Shown here in pieces: positions 26,927-36,182 of a DNA stretch of 64,000 nucleotides. The notes beneath the pieces were generated by a model. It worked only from the letters and a program-made list of their open reading frames with translations, ran no database searches and was not told the DNA's origin. This DNA comes from JAKOWB01 sp038363005 (lineage in GTDB: Bacteria > Pseudomonadota > Alphaproteobacteria > Kiloniellales > JACOMY01): assembly GCA_038363005.1 (NCBI GenBank), contig JBBQBI010000003.1, positions 231,928 to 295,927 of the forward strand. Direction: 5' to 3'. Each line of letters begins with the position of its first letter. Position 1 is the first letter of the stretch. Made by a program: the position numbers and the translations under genes.

Positions 26927-27793
26927 TCAGCGCCCGGTGGCGTAGACGCTGTTGGCGTTGATCCCGCCGCAGATCTGGCCGCTGTCGCCAGTACAGGGCA
27001 TGGAGCAGTTGTCCGCGGTGCCGAACTGGCCGTAGGCGTTGCCGCAGAGGCAGCTTTCCGAGTACTGCACGCCGGCATAGCGAAAGCCCTTGCTGGCGCA
27101 GATCGCGACACAGCTCTGCGGCGTGTTCTGCCAGCTGCGCTCCAGGTAGCCGTCCAGGTCGAAGGGATTGTTGGGATCGCGGAAGCAGCCGAGGTAGGTG
27201 CCGGCCGCCACCGCCGGATTGGTGGCGGAAGCCACGACGAGCGGCGGGTTGCTGGGGATAGTGATGGGGCCAGCGGGCGACAGCGGCCCGGTCGGCGTCA
27301 TGGTCACCACGGCACCTGCCACTGACATCAGCGGCACGGCGGTGCACCCCAGGGGATCGGCGCCGATAGCGAAGGCCGCGTCCTCGCAACACTGCAACGG
27401 CATGTTCAGCGCCGAGAGCGAGAAGCCGAAACCCGGCAGCTGCCCGTCGCCCATGATCACGGTCTGGCCGGTCTGGGTGTTCTCCCAGATCTTCACCTGG
27501 CAGCAGTGCTGGCGGAAGCTCGGCATGAAGGGCGTATCGGACTGTGCCGAACTGAGGCGCAGTACGTCGAGCCGGGCCGCGGCCTCGGCGAAAGTCGGAT
27601 TGCTCTGCGAGCCGGGCGATAGCGCCCAGCCGAAGCCCGGATTGGATTGCGCGATGGCAAGCCAGCCGCCGCGCGTCATCGCGCAATGGTTCTGGTCGAT
27701 CCACTGGGTCCAGGGTGACTGGGCGTGCGCCAGCGGTGCCAACAGGAGCGGGGTCAAAAGCGCAAGCAGGGCACGGAAAGTTGCACGGGCCAT
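26927..27793 (-). CDS. Secreted protein with C-terminal WSC domain
   Basis: 288 residues with a signal peptide ending LAHAQ. The N-terminal part (about 26-195) contains several Cys pairs (HCCQVK, LQCCED) and no recognised fold. A Pro/Thr-rich linker leads to a WSC carbohydrate-binding domain at about 200-285: YLGCFRD, then CVAICASKGFRYAGVQ, CLCGN, CSMPCTGD and CGG, the expected eight cysteines. WSC domains are common in fungi and less so in bacteria. The product probably binds glycans at or beyond the cell surface. Confidence 0.75.
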   Translation of the reverse strand: MARATFRALLALLTPLLLAPLAHAQSPWTQWIDQNHCAMTRGGWLAIAQSNPGFGWALSPGSQSNPTFAEAAARLDVLRLSSAQSDTPFMPSFRQHCCQVKIWENTQTGQTVIMGDGQLPGFGFSLSALNMPLQCCEDAAFAIGADPLGCTAVPLMSVAGAVVTMTPTGPLSPAGPITIPSNPPLVVASATNPAVAAGTYLGCFRDPNNPFDLDGYLERSWQNTPQSCVAICASKGFRYAGVQYSESCLCGNAYGQFGTADNCSMPCTGDSGQICGGINANSVYATGR

Positions 27794-27997
27794 GACGGGA
27801 GCTCCTTCGGATGCTCGGGTACTGACGCAACCGCAACAACGCGCTCAATCTAGCACGGGTAGTGGCAAGGCGAGCAGGCTGTCTCATCAGCCTCAATTCG
27901 TGCCATGCGGGAACAGTTTATCCGATTTGTTCGGTATTCCGCTTATCGACGGAACTAATCATCTTGGGTGGGCGAAAGCGGCGAAAGGAACTTTCCG

Positions 27998-28819
27998 ATG
28001 GACAGCGGTACCCTGGCCCTGACGGGCGTCACCGGCACCTTGACCTATCTGGCGCCCACGCCAGAGCGCCCCTTCACCTACCAGTACAGCCCGCCGCCGG
28101 CCGGCCGGCCACAGCGCTTCGCGCCGGAGCAACTGGTGACGACCAGGATCCGCGATGCGCGTCCGCTGGCGGCCGAGTTGTCGCTGGATCGCCAGGGCTT
28201 CCGCCTGTTGCGCCATGCCACCGCGCTCGACCTCTACGACGATGCGGCGGTGGAGGGCGCCTACTACCCCGAGATGGAGCGCCTGGTGGCGGCGGAAACC
28301 GGCGCCAAGCGGGTGATCGTGTTCGATCACACCCTGCGCACCGCCGGTGGCGTCAAGCCCGATGGCACGCCGGTGCGCGAGCCGGTACCCCGCGTGCACA
28401 ACGACTACACCGAGAAGTCGGCGCCGCAGCGCGTGCGCGACCTGCTGCCGGCCGAAGCCGACGCGTTGCTGCAGCGGCGTTTTGCCTTCATCAATGTCTG
28501 GCGCCCCTTAAAGGCACCGCTGCTGCACTTCCCGCTGGCGCTGGCCGATGCCAGCAGCATCGCCTTCGAGGACGCGGTGACCAGCGACCTGATCTATCGC
28601 GACCGGGTCGGCGAGACCTACCTGTTCCATCACAGCGACCGGCACCAGTGGTTCTACTTCCCGGCCATGGCGACCGACGAGGTGGTGCTGATCAAGTGCT
28701 TCGACAGCGACCGGGGCCGGGCGCGCTGGTCGGCGCACACCGCCTTCGCCGATCCGACCACACCGGCCGACGCGCCGCCGCGCGCCTCGATCGAGATTCG
28801 CACCATCGCCTTCTTCTGA
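27998..28819 (+). CDS. CmcJ/NvfI-family putative oxygenase or hydroxylase
   Basis: 273 residues; AAAGGAA sits about eight bases before ATG. The protein resembles the CmcJ/AsaB group through VHNDYTEKSAPQRV, INVWRPL and SDRHQWFYFPAMATDEVVLIKCFDS followed by SAHTAF. The HND and later His are the probable Fe(II)/2-oxoglutarate-like ligands. CmcJ takes part in cephamycin 7-methoxylation and fungal relatives act in secondary metabolism; no biosynthetic cluster is seen here, so the bacterial role is open. It is divergent from the WSC gene across a 204-bp gap. Confidence 0.7.
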   Translation: MDSGTLALTGVTGTLTYLAPTPERPFTYQYSPPPAGRPQRFAPEQLVTTRIRDARPLAAELSLDRQGFRLLRHATALDLYDDAAVEGAYYPEMERLVAAETGAKRVIVFDHTLRTAGGVKPDGTPVREPVPRVHNDYTEKSAPQRVRDLLPAEADALLQRRFAFINVWRPLKAPLLHFPLALADASSIAFEDAVTSDLIYRDRVGETYLFHHSDRHQWFYFPAMATDEVVLIKCFDSDRGRARWSAHTAFADPTTPADAPPRASIEIRTIAFF

Positions 28820-28831
28820 GGGGCTGGCGGT

Positions 28832-29566
28832 CTACTTCAGTTCGGTGTCCTTGATGACCTCGCGCACGCGGCCGCTGTAGCGCTGGTGCTCCGCGTCGTC
28901 GCGGAAGGCCTGCAGCGAGGCGGCCGTCCACTGGCCGGCAGCCAGCCCGACCCAGTCGTACTCAAAAGTGCAGCGCACGCCGAGCGTCGGGCAAAGCAGT
29001 TCCTTTTCCCAGCGCACCGCGATGGCACCCGCCAAGCCGCTGCCCGGGCCGCCACAGGCCACTACGCGCTCGATGGCGATGGCCGGCAGCTTCAGGGTGA
29101 GGAACTCATACTCGCCCTGCCAGACGACCTTGGCGCTGGACTCGCAGTGTGCCTGGGGCTTGGTCTCCAGCGTCTCGTACTGACAGACCTGGGTGACGTC
29201 GAAGGCGACGTCCCAGGTGGAGTCGTTGCTCATCGGCCAGCGATAGCGGCCGCTGTCGGGATCGTTGACGTTGCGGCAGTGCCCGATTTCCTGCGACAGG
29301 GCGTTGTTGTCGCGATCGAAGTTCCAGACCGTGGCGGTCGGCGTGCCGCTCAACAGCTCGTCGATCTGGATCCGGTGCCCGGTCTCGGTAGATTCGAGCA
29401 CTTGCCAGGTTACGTCGCTGCGCTCGGTCTCCGCGCCGGTTGCGTCGTACTTGGTCCTTTCGTAGACGAAGCGGTCGCCGGCGACGAAGGCAGGATCGGC
29501 CATCGCCGACAGCGACAGGCCAAGCAAGCCGGTAACACTGACCCAAAGACGTCGCGGCATCATCAA
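28832..29566 (-). CDS. Exported protein of unknown function
   Basis: 244 residues beginning with a signal peptide (MMMPRRLWVSVTGLLGLSLSAMA). The mature part is rich in beta-prone segments (GDRFVYERTKYDA, TWQVLESTETGHRIQI, GEYEFLTLKLPA) and contains five cysteines, several of which could form disulfides. The layout suggests a soluble periplasmic or surface beta protein. I do not recognise a family. It converges with the CmcJ-like gene, leaving 12 bp. Confidence 0.6.
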   Translation of the reverse strand: MMMPRRLWVSVTGLLGLSLSAMADPAFVAGDRFVYERTKYDATGAETERSDVTWQVLESTETGHRIQIDELLSGTPTATVWNFDRDNNALSQEIGHCRNVNDPDSGRYRWPMSNDSTWDVAFDVTQVCQYETLETKPQAHCESSAKVVWQGEYEFLTLKLPAIAIERVVACGGPGSGLAGAIAVRWEKELLCPTLGVRCTFEYDWVGLAAGQWTAASLQAFRDDAEHQRYSGRVREVIKDTELK

Positions 29567-29683
29567 GCCTCCCTGGTCCGGTAGGGTCCGCCGGCTAGCC
29601 TCGCCGTAATCCGCTGCCTCGGCAAGCTGCCTTGCCGCCGGCCGGGCAGTCCGCTAAGCAGGCGTCAACAGGGCATAGGGGCC

Positions 29684-30475
29684 ATGCTTTCCATCGTCAT
29701 TCCTGTCTACAACGAGCGTGTCACGCTGGGACGGGCCGTGGTCGCCGCCGCGGCCGCGTTGCCCGGTGTCGCCAAGGAAATCATCCTGATCGACGACGGC
29801 TCCAAGGACGGCACCCGCGAGTGGATGCAGCGTGCCGCGCCGGGCGGGACACTGCGCGGCGCCGGCTTCGCGCTGGACGGCGAAGGGGAGCTGACGGCGA
29901 CGGCGGGTGACGAGGTCACGCTGCGCGTCATCCTGCACGAGAAGAACCGCGGCAAGGGCGGCGCGCTGCGCACCGGCTTCGGCGCCTTCACCGGCGAGAT
30001 CGTGGTGATCCAGGACGCCGACTTGGAATACGACCCGGTTGACTGGACCGTCATGTACGGCCTGATCGCCGGTCGTGGCGTGGCCGACGCGGTCTTTGGC
30101 TGTCGCTTCGCCGGGTTGCCGCATCGGGCGCTCTACTACCACCACTACCTCGGCAACAGGCTGATCTCCGGCGTTTTCAACTTGCTCTACAACCAGCAGC
30201 TCGCCGACATCGAGGTCTGCACCAAGATGTTCCGCGCCGAGGTGCTGCGCTCGCTGCGCCTCACGTCCAACGATTTCGGCATCGAGGTCGAGCTTTGCGC
30301 CCGCGTCGCCCGCGCCAAGCGCTGGCGGCTCTACGAAAGCCCAGTCAGCTACTACGGGCGCACCTATGCCGAGGGCAAGAAGATCCGCTGGACCGACGGC
30401 CTCAAGGCGCTCTGGTACCTGCTGCGCTTCCGCGTTGACCGCTTGCATCCCGCGGCGGGGACGACGGCGCGATGA
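29684..30475 (+). CDS. Polyprenyl-phosphate-type family 2 glycosyltransferase
   Basis: 263 residues. GT2 motifs are SIVIPVYNERVTL, LIDDGSKDGT, EKNRGKGGALRTGF, the catalytic QDADLEYDP and GCRFAG. This subgroup usually charges undecaprenyl phosphate with a sugar. An insertion at about residues 55-80 separates the two halves. The stop overlaps the start of the next gene (ATGA at 30472), a membrane GT-C-like protein, so the two form a donor-making and donor-using pair for surface glycosylation. Confidence 0.82.
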   Translation: MLSIVIPVYNERVTLGRAVVAAAAALPGVAKEIILIDDGSKDGTREWMQRAAPGGTLRGAGFALDGEGELTATAGDEVTLRVILHEKNRGKGGALRTGFGAFTGEIVVIQDADLEYDPVDWTVMYGLIAGRGVADAVFGCRFAGLPHRALYYHHYLGNRLISGVFNLLYNQQLADIEVCTKMFRAEVLRSLRLTSNDFGIEVELCARVARAKRWRLYESPVSYYGRTYAEGKKIRWTDGLKALWYLLRFRVDRLHPAAGTTAR

Positions 30476-32285
30476 CGCTGGCGCCGCTTCAGGCGCCGCG
30501 TCCTTCCCTCTCTACAGAACTGCCGCACTACAATAACAGATTATGGAGCGCCGGCCGCCTGCCGCTCGTCATGGCCGTCCTCCTGGCGGTCTTGTTCGTC
30601 GCTCTGCCGGTCCGCCACGACAGCGACAGCTACCTGGCGGTGCCGGTGAGCTATGCCCTGCTCACCAGCGGATCGCCGGAGGTCACGCGCTTCGTGGAAA
30701 CCTACGAAGCGCACCACGCCATTCAATGGGAAGGCACGCGGGCCTTGCCATTGTATCCGCTGGGCGCATCGATCCTGGCCTTGCCGATCGTCGCGGCGCT
30801 CTCGCCGTTCGATCCGGTGTTGGACAAACCCTCCTACCTGGCGCGGGCAGACTGGGCGAGGGTCTCGCATATCGCGGCCTCGATCCTGGGTGCGCTGACG
30901 GCCTGGTTGCTTTTCCTCCTGCTGCGCCGCCTGTCCGGCCAGCCGCTTTGGCGGGCATCCTGACCCTGATCTTCGCCTTGGCGACGCCGCTGGTCTCCAC
31001 CGCGACGCGGGGTCTCTGGCAACACGGGCCGGTGATGCTGTGCTACTGCGCGACCTTGCTCCTGCTTCTGGCGGGCCGGACGCGCCCGTCCGCCATTCTC
31101 TGGGCCGCTATCCCCGTCGCTTTCGCGGTGATCTGCCGACCCTGGGCCGGGGCCTTCGTGTTCCTGGTATCGGTCCATCTGCTGTTGCATCACCGGCGCC
31201 AACTCTTGGGATTCCTGGCAATCGGTGGGGCGATCGCCTTGGTATGGATTGCCTGCTACTGGATGATCTATGGGGCACCGCTGCCGAACTACTACAAGCC
31301 CGGCTCCTTTCAGTGGCGGTCCTACATCACCTGGAGCGAGGCAATGTGGGGCCCTTTGCTAAGCCCCTCGCGCGGGCTGCTGGTCTGGTGTCCCTTCCTG
31401 CTCTTCGGCGTGGCGGCCCTTGTCGACCGGGTGGCGCGCCGCGATCCGCTGGTGCAGCTATCGGCGGCGATGCTGCTTGCGCAGTGGGTCCTGGCGGCTG
31501 TCAGCCCGAACTGGTTCGGCGGTCACAGCGTCGGCCCGCGTCTGATGAGCGATGCGCTGCCCTTCTGCTTCGTCCTGTTGTTGCCCGCCGCCACGCGGCT
31601 CGCCGCCGGAGCGTCACCCGCCTGGCGCTTGGCCAGGCCGCTGGCCCTGCTCTCGGTGCTCTTCGCTGGCTGGGTCCATCTGCGCGCCGCGGGTGAGGTC
31701 GACCAGGTGGCTTGGAACTACTTGCCGACCGACGTTGGCAAGGTCGCAGGTTACGATCGGCTTTGGGATTGGCGCGATCCGCAGTTCCTGCGCGGCACCG
31801 CCTTCAGCGGTCTGGCGTGGGCCAACCGCACTTACCATGTGGTGCCAGCGCAGCAGCTCATCTATTCAGCATCGATTAATAGCCGCCACCCCGAATTGGA
31901 CGCCCTGTTGCGCGATGGCTGGTCCGGCCTCGAGGACTGGGGCGTCTGGTCCTCCGGCGGGCAGGCCAGTCTGGCGATTCCCTGGTCCGCTATCCCGAAG
32001 CAGGCGGAAACCCTGTCCCTCGCTGTCAGGCCCTTTCTGGCGGTAGGGCTGGGCCAGCAGCGGGTACAGATCACTCTGGGCGACGGCGAGGCGCGGCAGT
32101 GGAGCCTGGAGCGCGATGCCCCCAGCCCGCTGACCCTGCCACTGCCACCCCGACAGCCCGGGCAGGCGGAGCTCCTCGTCCTGCTTGAATTGCCCGATGC
32201 GCGGAGTCCGGCCAGCTTGGGGCTCAGCCAAGACCGGCGCCTCCTGGCGGTCGGGCTGCTTGGGCTGCGCTTTGCCCCACCCTAG
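30472..32285 (+). pseudogene. Membrane GT-C-type glycosyltransferase, frameshifted
   Basis: The first part (30472-30963, one frame) encodes 163 residues with LPVRHDSDSYLAVPVSYALL and helices ending LSGQPLWRAS-stop. The sequence resumes in another frame at about 30945 (AGILTLIFALATPLVSTATRG) and runs to 32285 with many helices and a soluble C-terminal domain. One base appears to be missing near GCTTTGGCGGG (30945-30956). Joined, the protein would be about 604 residues, a GT39-like polyprenyl-sugar transferase paired with the upstream GT2. It could be a true pseudogene, a sequencing error, or a slippery site; the otherwise intact downstream frame favours a recent event or an error. Confidence 0.7.
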
Positions 32286-32342
32286 ACCCCGACGTCCTGC
32301 ATCTCGACGGCGGGGTGCCGGCGTGATCTTCTCCGCGCCGCC

Positions 32343-33257
32343 ATGACCACCACCCCCACCGTCCGCAATCCGCTGACCGGCATTGCCATCATCTGCCTGG
32401 GTTTCTTCATCATCCCGGCGATGGATGCGCTGGGGAAGTATCTCTCGACCACCTACTCGGTCTGGCAGATCTCCTGGGCGCGCTTCTTCTTCCACTTCCT
32501 GTTCCTGGCGCCCTTCGTCCTTTGGCGCTACCGCCTGAAGGCCATCCTGCTGCCGCGGCAGGGGCTGCAGGTGCTGCGCGGTGGCTTCCTGATGGGGGCT
32601 ACCATCTGCTTCTTCGGCGCGCTGGCGGTACTGCCGCTGGCCGACACCCTGGCGCTCTCCTTCATCAGCCCGCTGCTGGTGACCTTGCTGTCGCCCTGGC
32701 TGCTGGGCGAAAAGGTCGGCTGGCGCCGCCGGCTGGCCGTCGGCCTGGGCTTCGTCGGCGTGCTGATCATCGTGCGGCCCGGCTTCCAGGAGGTCAGCTT
32801 CGGCTCGCTGCTGGCACTGGGCAGCGGTTGCAGCTTCGCCTTCTACGTCATCGCCACCAAGAAGCTGGCCGGCACGGCGCCACCGCTGGTGACGCTGACC
32901 TACACCGCGCTGCTCGGCAACGTGGTGCTGAGCGGCGTGATGCTGGCGGGCGGCGAAGGGGTCTGGATCTGGCCCGACACCGAGGCCTGGGCGATGATGG
33001 CCGGCATCGGCGCCATCGCCGTGGTCGGCCACTTCCTGCTAATCCGCAGCTACGACTTCGCCGAGGCTTCGCTGTTGGCGCCCTTCTACTACAGTGAAAT
33101 GATCATGTCGGCGACGCTGGGCTACCTGGTGTTCGGCGACTTCCCCGACAGCTGGACCTGGGCCGGCATCGCCATCATCGTCGCCAGTGGCGTCTACATC
33201 GCGCTGCGGGAACGCAAGGTGGCGCGGGCGCAGCGCGGCGTAATGGCGGCGCTTTAG
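32343..33257 (+). CDS. EamA/DMT-family transporter
   Basis: 304 residues with ten predicted helices in two EamA repeats (about 10-140 and 155-295). Typical elements are AMDALGKYLSTTYSVWQISWARFF in the first repeat, GALAVLPLADTLALSFISPL, and APFYYSEMIMSATLGYLVFGDFPDSWTW in the second. DMT proteins export small metabolites or amino acids; the substrate is unknown. It lies 57 bp after the frameshifted glycosyltransferase gene, and its 3' end overlaps the convergent Hsp70-like gene by 4 bp. Confidence 0.85.
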   Translation: MTTTPTVRNPLTGIAIICLGFFIIPAMDALGKYLSTTYSVWQISWARFFFHFLFLAPFVLWRYRLKAILLPRQGLQVLRGGFLMGATICFFGALAVLPLADTLALSFISPLLVTLLSPWLLGEKVGWRRRLAVGLGFVGVLIIVRPGFQEVSFGSLLALGSGCSFAFYVIATKKLAGTAPPLVTLTYTALLGNVVLSGVMLAGGEGVWIWPDTEAWAMMAGIGAIAVVGHFLLIRSYDFAEASLLAPFYYSEMIMSATLGYLVFGDFPDSWTWAGIAIIVASGVYIALRERKVARAQRGVMAAL

Positions 33258-34507
33258 CCGAAGCGCAGGCGCGCTTCCTCGGTCAGGCCGTGGGCCACCG
33301 AGAGCAGGTCGTCGCCGGCAACGAACTTCGCCGGGTCGACCACGCTGGCGATGGCCTTGCGCAGCACCGGCACGCGGCTGGAGCCGCCGGTCAGGAAGAC
33401 GCTGCCGAGGTCGTCGGCCGCGAGGCCGGCCCGCCGCAGCGTTTCCCGCACCGCTTCGGCCAGGCGCGCACGGTCACCGGCGACGGCGTCTTCAAAGAGG
33501 TCGCGGCGCGCCGGCGCGACCAGGCCGGTTTCCACGAAGTCCATGTCGATGGCGGCCGAGGGGCGGTCCGACAGCGTGATCTTCGCCGCCTCGACGGCGA
33601 GCGCCAGGCGATGGCCAAGCTGCTGCGTCACGATCGTCTGTAGGCGCGCCAGCTTGGCCGGTTCCTGCGCGTCGTCGTGCAGTTCGCGCAGCAGTCGGCG
33701 GTTCGCCGGCGTGTAGAGCTGGTTGATGCTCGGCCAGTCGGCCAGGTCGCGGTAGAGGCTGCGTGGCATCGGCAGGTTCTTGTTGTGCAGCAGCGATCCC
33801 AGGCCCAGCACCGGCATGACCGCCTCGAGCGACAGCTGGCGGTCGAGGTCGGTGCCGCCCAGGCGGATGCCGAAGCTGGCCAGGATGTCGTCCTGGCGCT
33901 CCGCCAGCGCATGGCGTGCCGGGCTGAGACGGATGATGGAAAAGTCTGAGGTGCCGCCGCCAAGATCGCAGATCAGCGCCAGGGTCTCGCCGGTGATGGT
34001 GGCTTCATAGGCGCGCGCGGCGGCCAGCGGCTCGTACTGGAAGGCGATATGCTTGAAGCCGACCTGGCGCGCGATGGAGGTCAGCGTGTCCTCGGCGAAG
34101 CGGTCGCCGGCCGGGTCGCCATCGACGAAGTGAACTGGGCGGCCGTGCACCACGGCATCGATTGGCCGCCCCAGCTCCTGCTCCGCCCGCTGCTTCATCT
34201 CGCCGAGGAAGAGCGCGATCACAGCTTCTAGCGTGATGCCGCGCTTGTTGAGCTGAGTCGATTCCTTGACCAGGCTGCTGGAGAGGATCGACTTCAAGGC
34301 CCGCATCAGCCGCCCCTCGGCGCCAGCCATGTAGGCGGCAATGGCGGCGGCGCCGAACAGCGGTCGGCCTAGCTCGAAGTCGAAGAAGATCGCACTGGGG
34401 AAGAGGGCGCCCGCGTCCTCCAGCCGGGTGAGTGTGGCGCGGCCATCGCGGATCACGCCGATGGCCGAGTTTGAAGTGCCGAAATCCAGGCCGCAGGCGG
34501 TCGTCAT
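33254..34507 (-). CDS. Hsp70-family (YegD-like) chaperone-related ATPase
   Basis: 417 residues. It has the actin/Hsp70 ATPase fold: LDFGTSNSAIGV (phosphate 1), ICDLGGGTSDFSIIRL (phosphate 2) and VFLTGGSSRVPVLRKAI (adenosine). The substrate-binding and lid domains of DnaK are absent, which matches YegD-type proteins. ATG 34507 has GGAG seven bases upstream; an upstream ATG at 34540 lacks such a site. The product is cytoplasmic and its client is unknown. Confidence 0.85.
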   Translation of the reverse strand: MTTACGLDFGTSNSAIGVIRDGRATLTRLEDAGALFPSAIFFDFELGRPLFGAAAIAAYMAGAEGRLMRALKSILSSSLVKESTQLNKRGITLEAVIALFLGEMKQRAEQELGRPIDAVVHGRPVHFVDGDPAGDRFAEDTLTSIARQVGFKHIAFQYEPLAAARAYEATITGETLALICDLGGGTSDFSIIRLSPARHALAERQDDILASFGIRLGGTDLDRQLSLEAVMPVLGLGSLLHNKNLPMPRSLYRDLADWPSINQLYTPANRRLLRELHDDAQEPAKLARLQTIVTQQLGHRLALAVEAAKITLSDRPSAAIDMDFVETGLVAPARRDLFEDAVAGDRARLAEAVRETLRRAGLAADDLGSVFLTGGSSRVPVLRKAIASVVDPAKFVAGDDLLSVAHGLTEEARLRFG

Positions 34508-34857
34508 GGGGCTGCTCCAGTGCTCATGGGAGCAGTCCATCTAGTAGACCCGAGGCGGTCTCGCCAGTCTGTTTCCTTTGCGGCAATCCCAGCGGACCTC
34601 GCGGCATTGCCGTGCGCACTGTCCGGACTGTCGTCCAAGTCAGTGTTTCTTCGTTCGGCACCAGGCTGGCCATGGCGCAATGTGCAGTGCGTGCGTGGAA
34701 TAGGCCATCCAGCCCGGCAAGTGTCGCCAAGAATCCGCAGGAGCCAGTCCAATAACTTTATGAATGAAGACGGGATTGCAGCGGGTTGGGCCCTGTAGCG
34801 TGGACCAGCAGTGAAGTTCAACAATGGTGTGGAATTGGTACCGGAGCGAATGATATT

Positions 34858-34900
34858 CAGTAATATAAACTATGTATGATTGCATAAACTTACATTACTG
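34858..34900. repeat. Inverted and direct repeats in AT-rich promoter region
   Basis: CAGTAAT (34858-34864) and ATTACTG (34894-34900) are perfect inverted repeats. Between them ATAAACT occurs twice in direct orientation (34865-34871 and 34884-34890), 19 bp apart and so on nearly the same helix face. A weak -35/-10 pair, TTACAT then AAATAT with 16 bp between, overlaps the right side. This looks like a binding site for a dimeric regulator, but the protein is unknown. Confidence 0.35.
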
Positions 34901-34975
34901 TACCCTAAGTCAAATATAGCGCTTGAACATTGGTCGCTCATCCCGCAGCGTAATTGATTACCGGCGTAAACCTGC

Positions 34976-34989
34976 TTGATGCCGATCAA
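34976..34989. promoter_or_regulatory. FNR/DNR/NnrR-type binding site
   Basis: TTGAT-GCCG-ATCAA is an exact match to the FNR-family consensus TTGAT-N4-ATCAA. Its centre is about 24 bp upstream of ATG 35007 and just ahead of the GGGAG ribosome-binding site. That is too close to the coding start for class II activation at -41.5 of a leadered mRNA, so repression or a promoter running close to the start codon is more likely. It implies control by oxygen, nitric oxide or nitrogen oxides. Confidence 0.6.
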
Positions 34990-35006
34990 GGCTACGGGAG
35001 AACGAC

Positions 35007-36173
35007 ATGACACGCTTTTTCGTAATTCTGACCGTCCTTGCGATTGCCTGGGGCGGCACTGCTTCGGCAGAAATCCTCGCGATGATGAACTACGAGAGCA
35101 AGACACCCGATCAGATTAAGAGCTTGAAACTGACGGCCACGCAGGAGCGGCGCGAAGGCATCGCCATCGTCGACGTCGACCCCGAGAGCCCGGCGTTCGG
35201 CAAAATCCTGGTGGACTTCCCGCTCGATCCAGCGGGCGTGGCGCATCACATCTTCTACGATCGCACCATGTCGAAGGCCTATCTCACCAGCTTGGTCGGA
35301 ACGTCCCTGCAGGTCATGGACATGAATCAGTTCCCGCCGCGCCTGCGCGTCATCGATATCCCGAACTGCTCATTCGCTGAGGATGTCATCTTCGATGCGG
35401 CGAACGAATACTGGTATCTGACGTGCATGAACTCCGCGAACGTATGGCAGGGACGGGTGGCCGACGACGCAGTGACCGGCGAGGTCAAGCTGCCGGGTAC
35501 CTTTCCGCACGGGGCGGCGGTGAACACCGCTATCGACCGCCTGATTGTCTCCAACACCGTCAGCGCCGACCTGCAACAGGCGAACGAGACAGTCTCGGTC
35601 GTCAAGGCGAGCACGCTGGAGCCGTTGGGCCAGATCAAGCTTTCGACGAAGCCGTCGCCGTCTGGCGAGGCACCGGTCGAGGTGCTCTCGGTACCGGGCG
35701 ACGTGCCAGCCTTCTACGTGACCAACATGTTCGGCGGGGCGCTCTGGGCACTGGTCTGGAATGACAAGACTAAGGACTTCGACGCGAGCCAGGTCTTCGA
35801 CTTCGGCTCGATCGGTGCCGGCGTGGCGCTCGAGATCTACTTCAACGCCAAGGGCGACAAGCTTTACGTAACCACCGGGGTGCCGGGCCAGTTGCATATC
35901 TTCGACATGGCGGGTGGCGTCCTGGCACCGAAGCTGATCAAGACACTGCCGACCGGTGGTGGGGCACACCACGTCGGCATGACCAAGGACGAACGCTATG
36001 GCTTCGTGCAGAACGCGCTGCTGAACCTTCCCGGCATGGATGACGGCTCGGTGACGGTCATCGACCTCCAGAAGCAAGAGGTCGTCGCCTCAATGGATAC
36101 GCTCAAGGAGATGGGGTTCAATCCCAATTCGCTGGTGCTGTTGCCCGAGTGGAACAGCCTAGCCGGGCACTAG
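35007..36173 (+). CDS. Exported beta-propeller (YncE-like) protein
   Basis: 388 residues. The signal peptide is MTRFFVILTVLAIAWGGTASA. The mature chain shows repeated propeller blades with T/S-x-D and G-x-x-H-H turns, for example AHHIFYDRTMSKAYLTSL, DRLIVSNT, GDKLYVTTGVPGQLHIFD, GGAHHVGMTKDERYGFVQNALL and GSVTVIDLQKQEVVASM. Such YncE/NHL-like proteins are periplasmic binding or scaffold domains, often found near redox enzymes. The His pairs (AHH) could bind metal. It is the first gene after the FNR-like site and is followed by a hairpin and the cupredoxin-like gene. Function unknown. Confidence 0.75.
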   Translation: MTRFFVILTVLAIAWGGTASAEILAMMNYESKTPDQIKSLKLTATQERREGIAIVDVDPESPAFGKILVDFPLDPAGVAHHIFYDRTMSKAYLTSLVGTSLQVMDMNQFPPRLRVIDIPNCSFAEDVIFDAANEYWYLTCMNSANVWQGRVADDAVTGEVKLPGTFPHGAAVNTAIDRLIVSNTVSADLQQANETVSVVKASTLEPLGQIKLSTKPSPSGEAPVEVLSVPGDVPAFYVTNMFGGALWALVWNDKTKDFDASQVFDFGSIGAGVALEIYFNAKGDKLYVTTGVPGQLHIFDMAGGVLAPKLIKTLPTGGGAHHVGMTKDERYGFVQNALLNLPGMDDGSVTVIDLQKQEVVASMDTLKEMGFNPNSLVLLPEWNSLAGH

Positions 36174-36182
36174 GGAAGCAAT

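Larger units (their letters stand above)
34508..35006. other. 500-bp intergenic region with AT-rich regulatory island
   Basis: No convincing gene lies between the Hsp70-like start and the propeller gene. From about 34830 to 34970 the base composition drops well below the surrounding GC level, an obvious contrast with the rest of the window. This part holds the paired repeats at 34858-34900 and the FNR-like palindrome at 34976-34989, so it is most likely the promoter region of the 35007-38052 operon. The short frames here look like chance. Confidence 0.6.
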
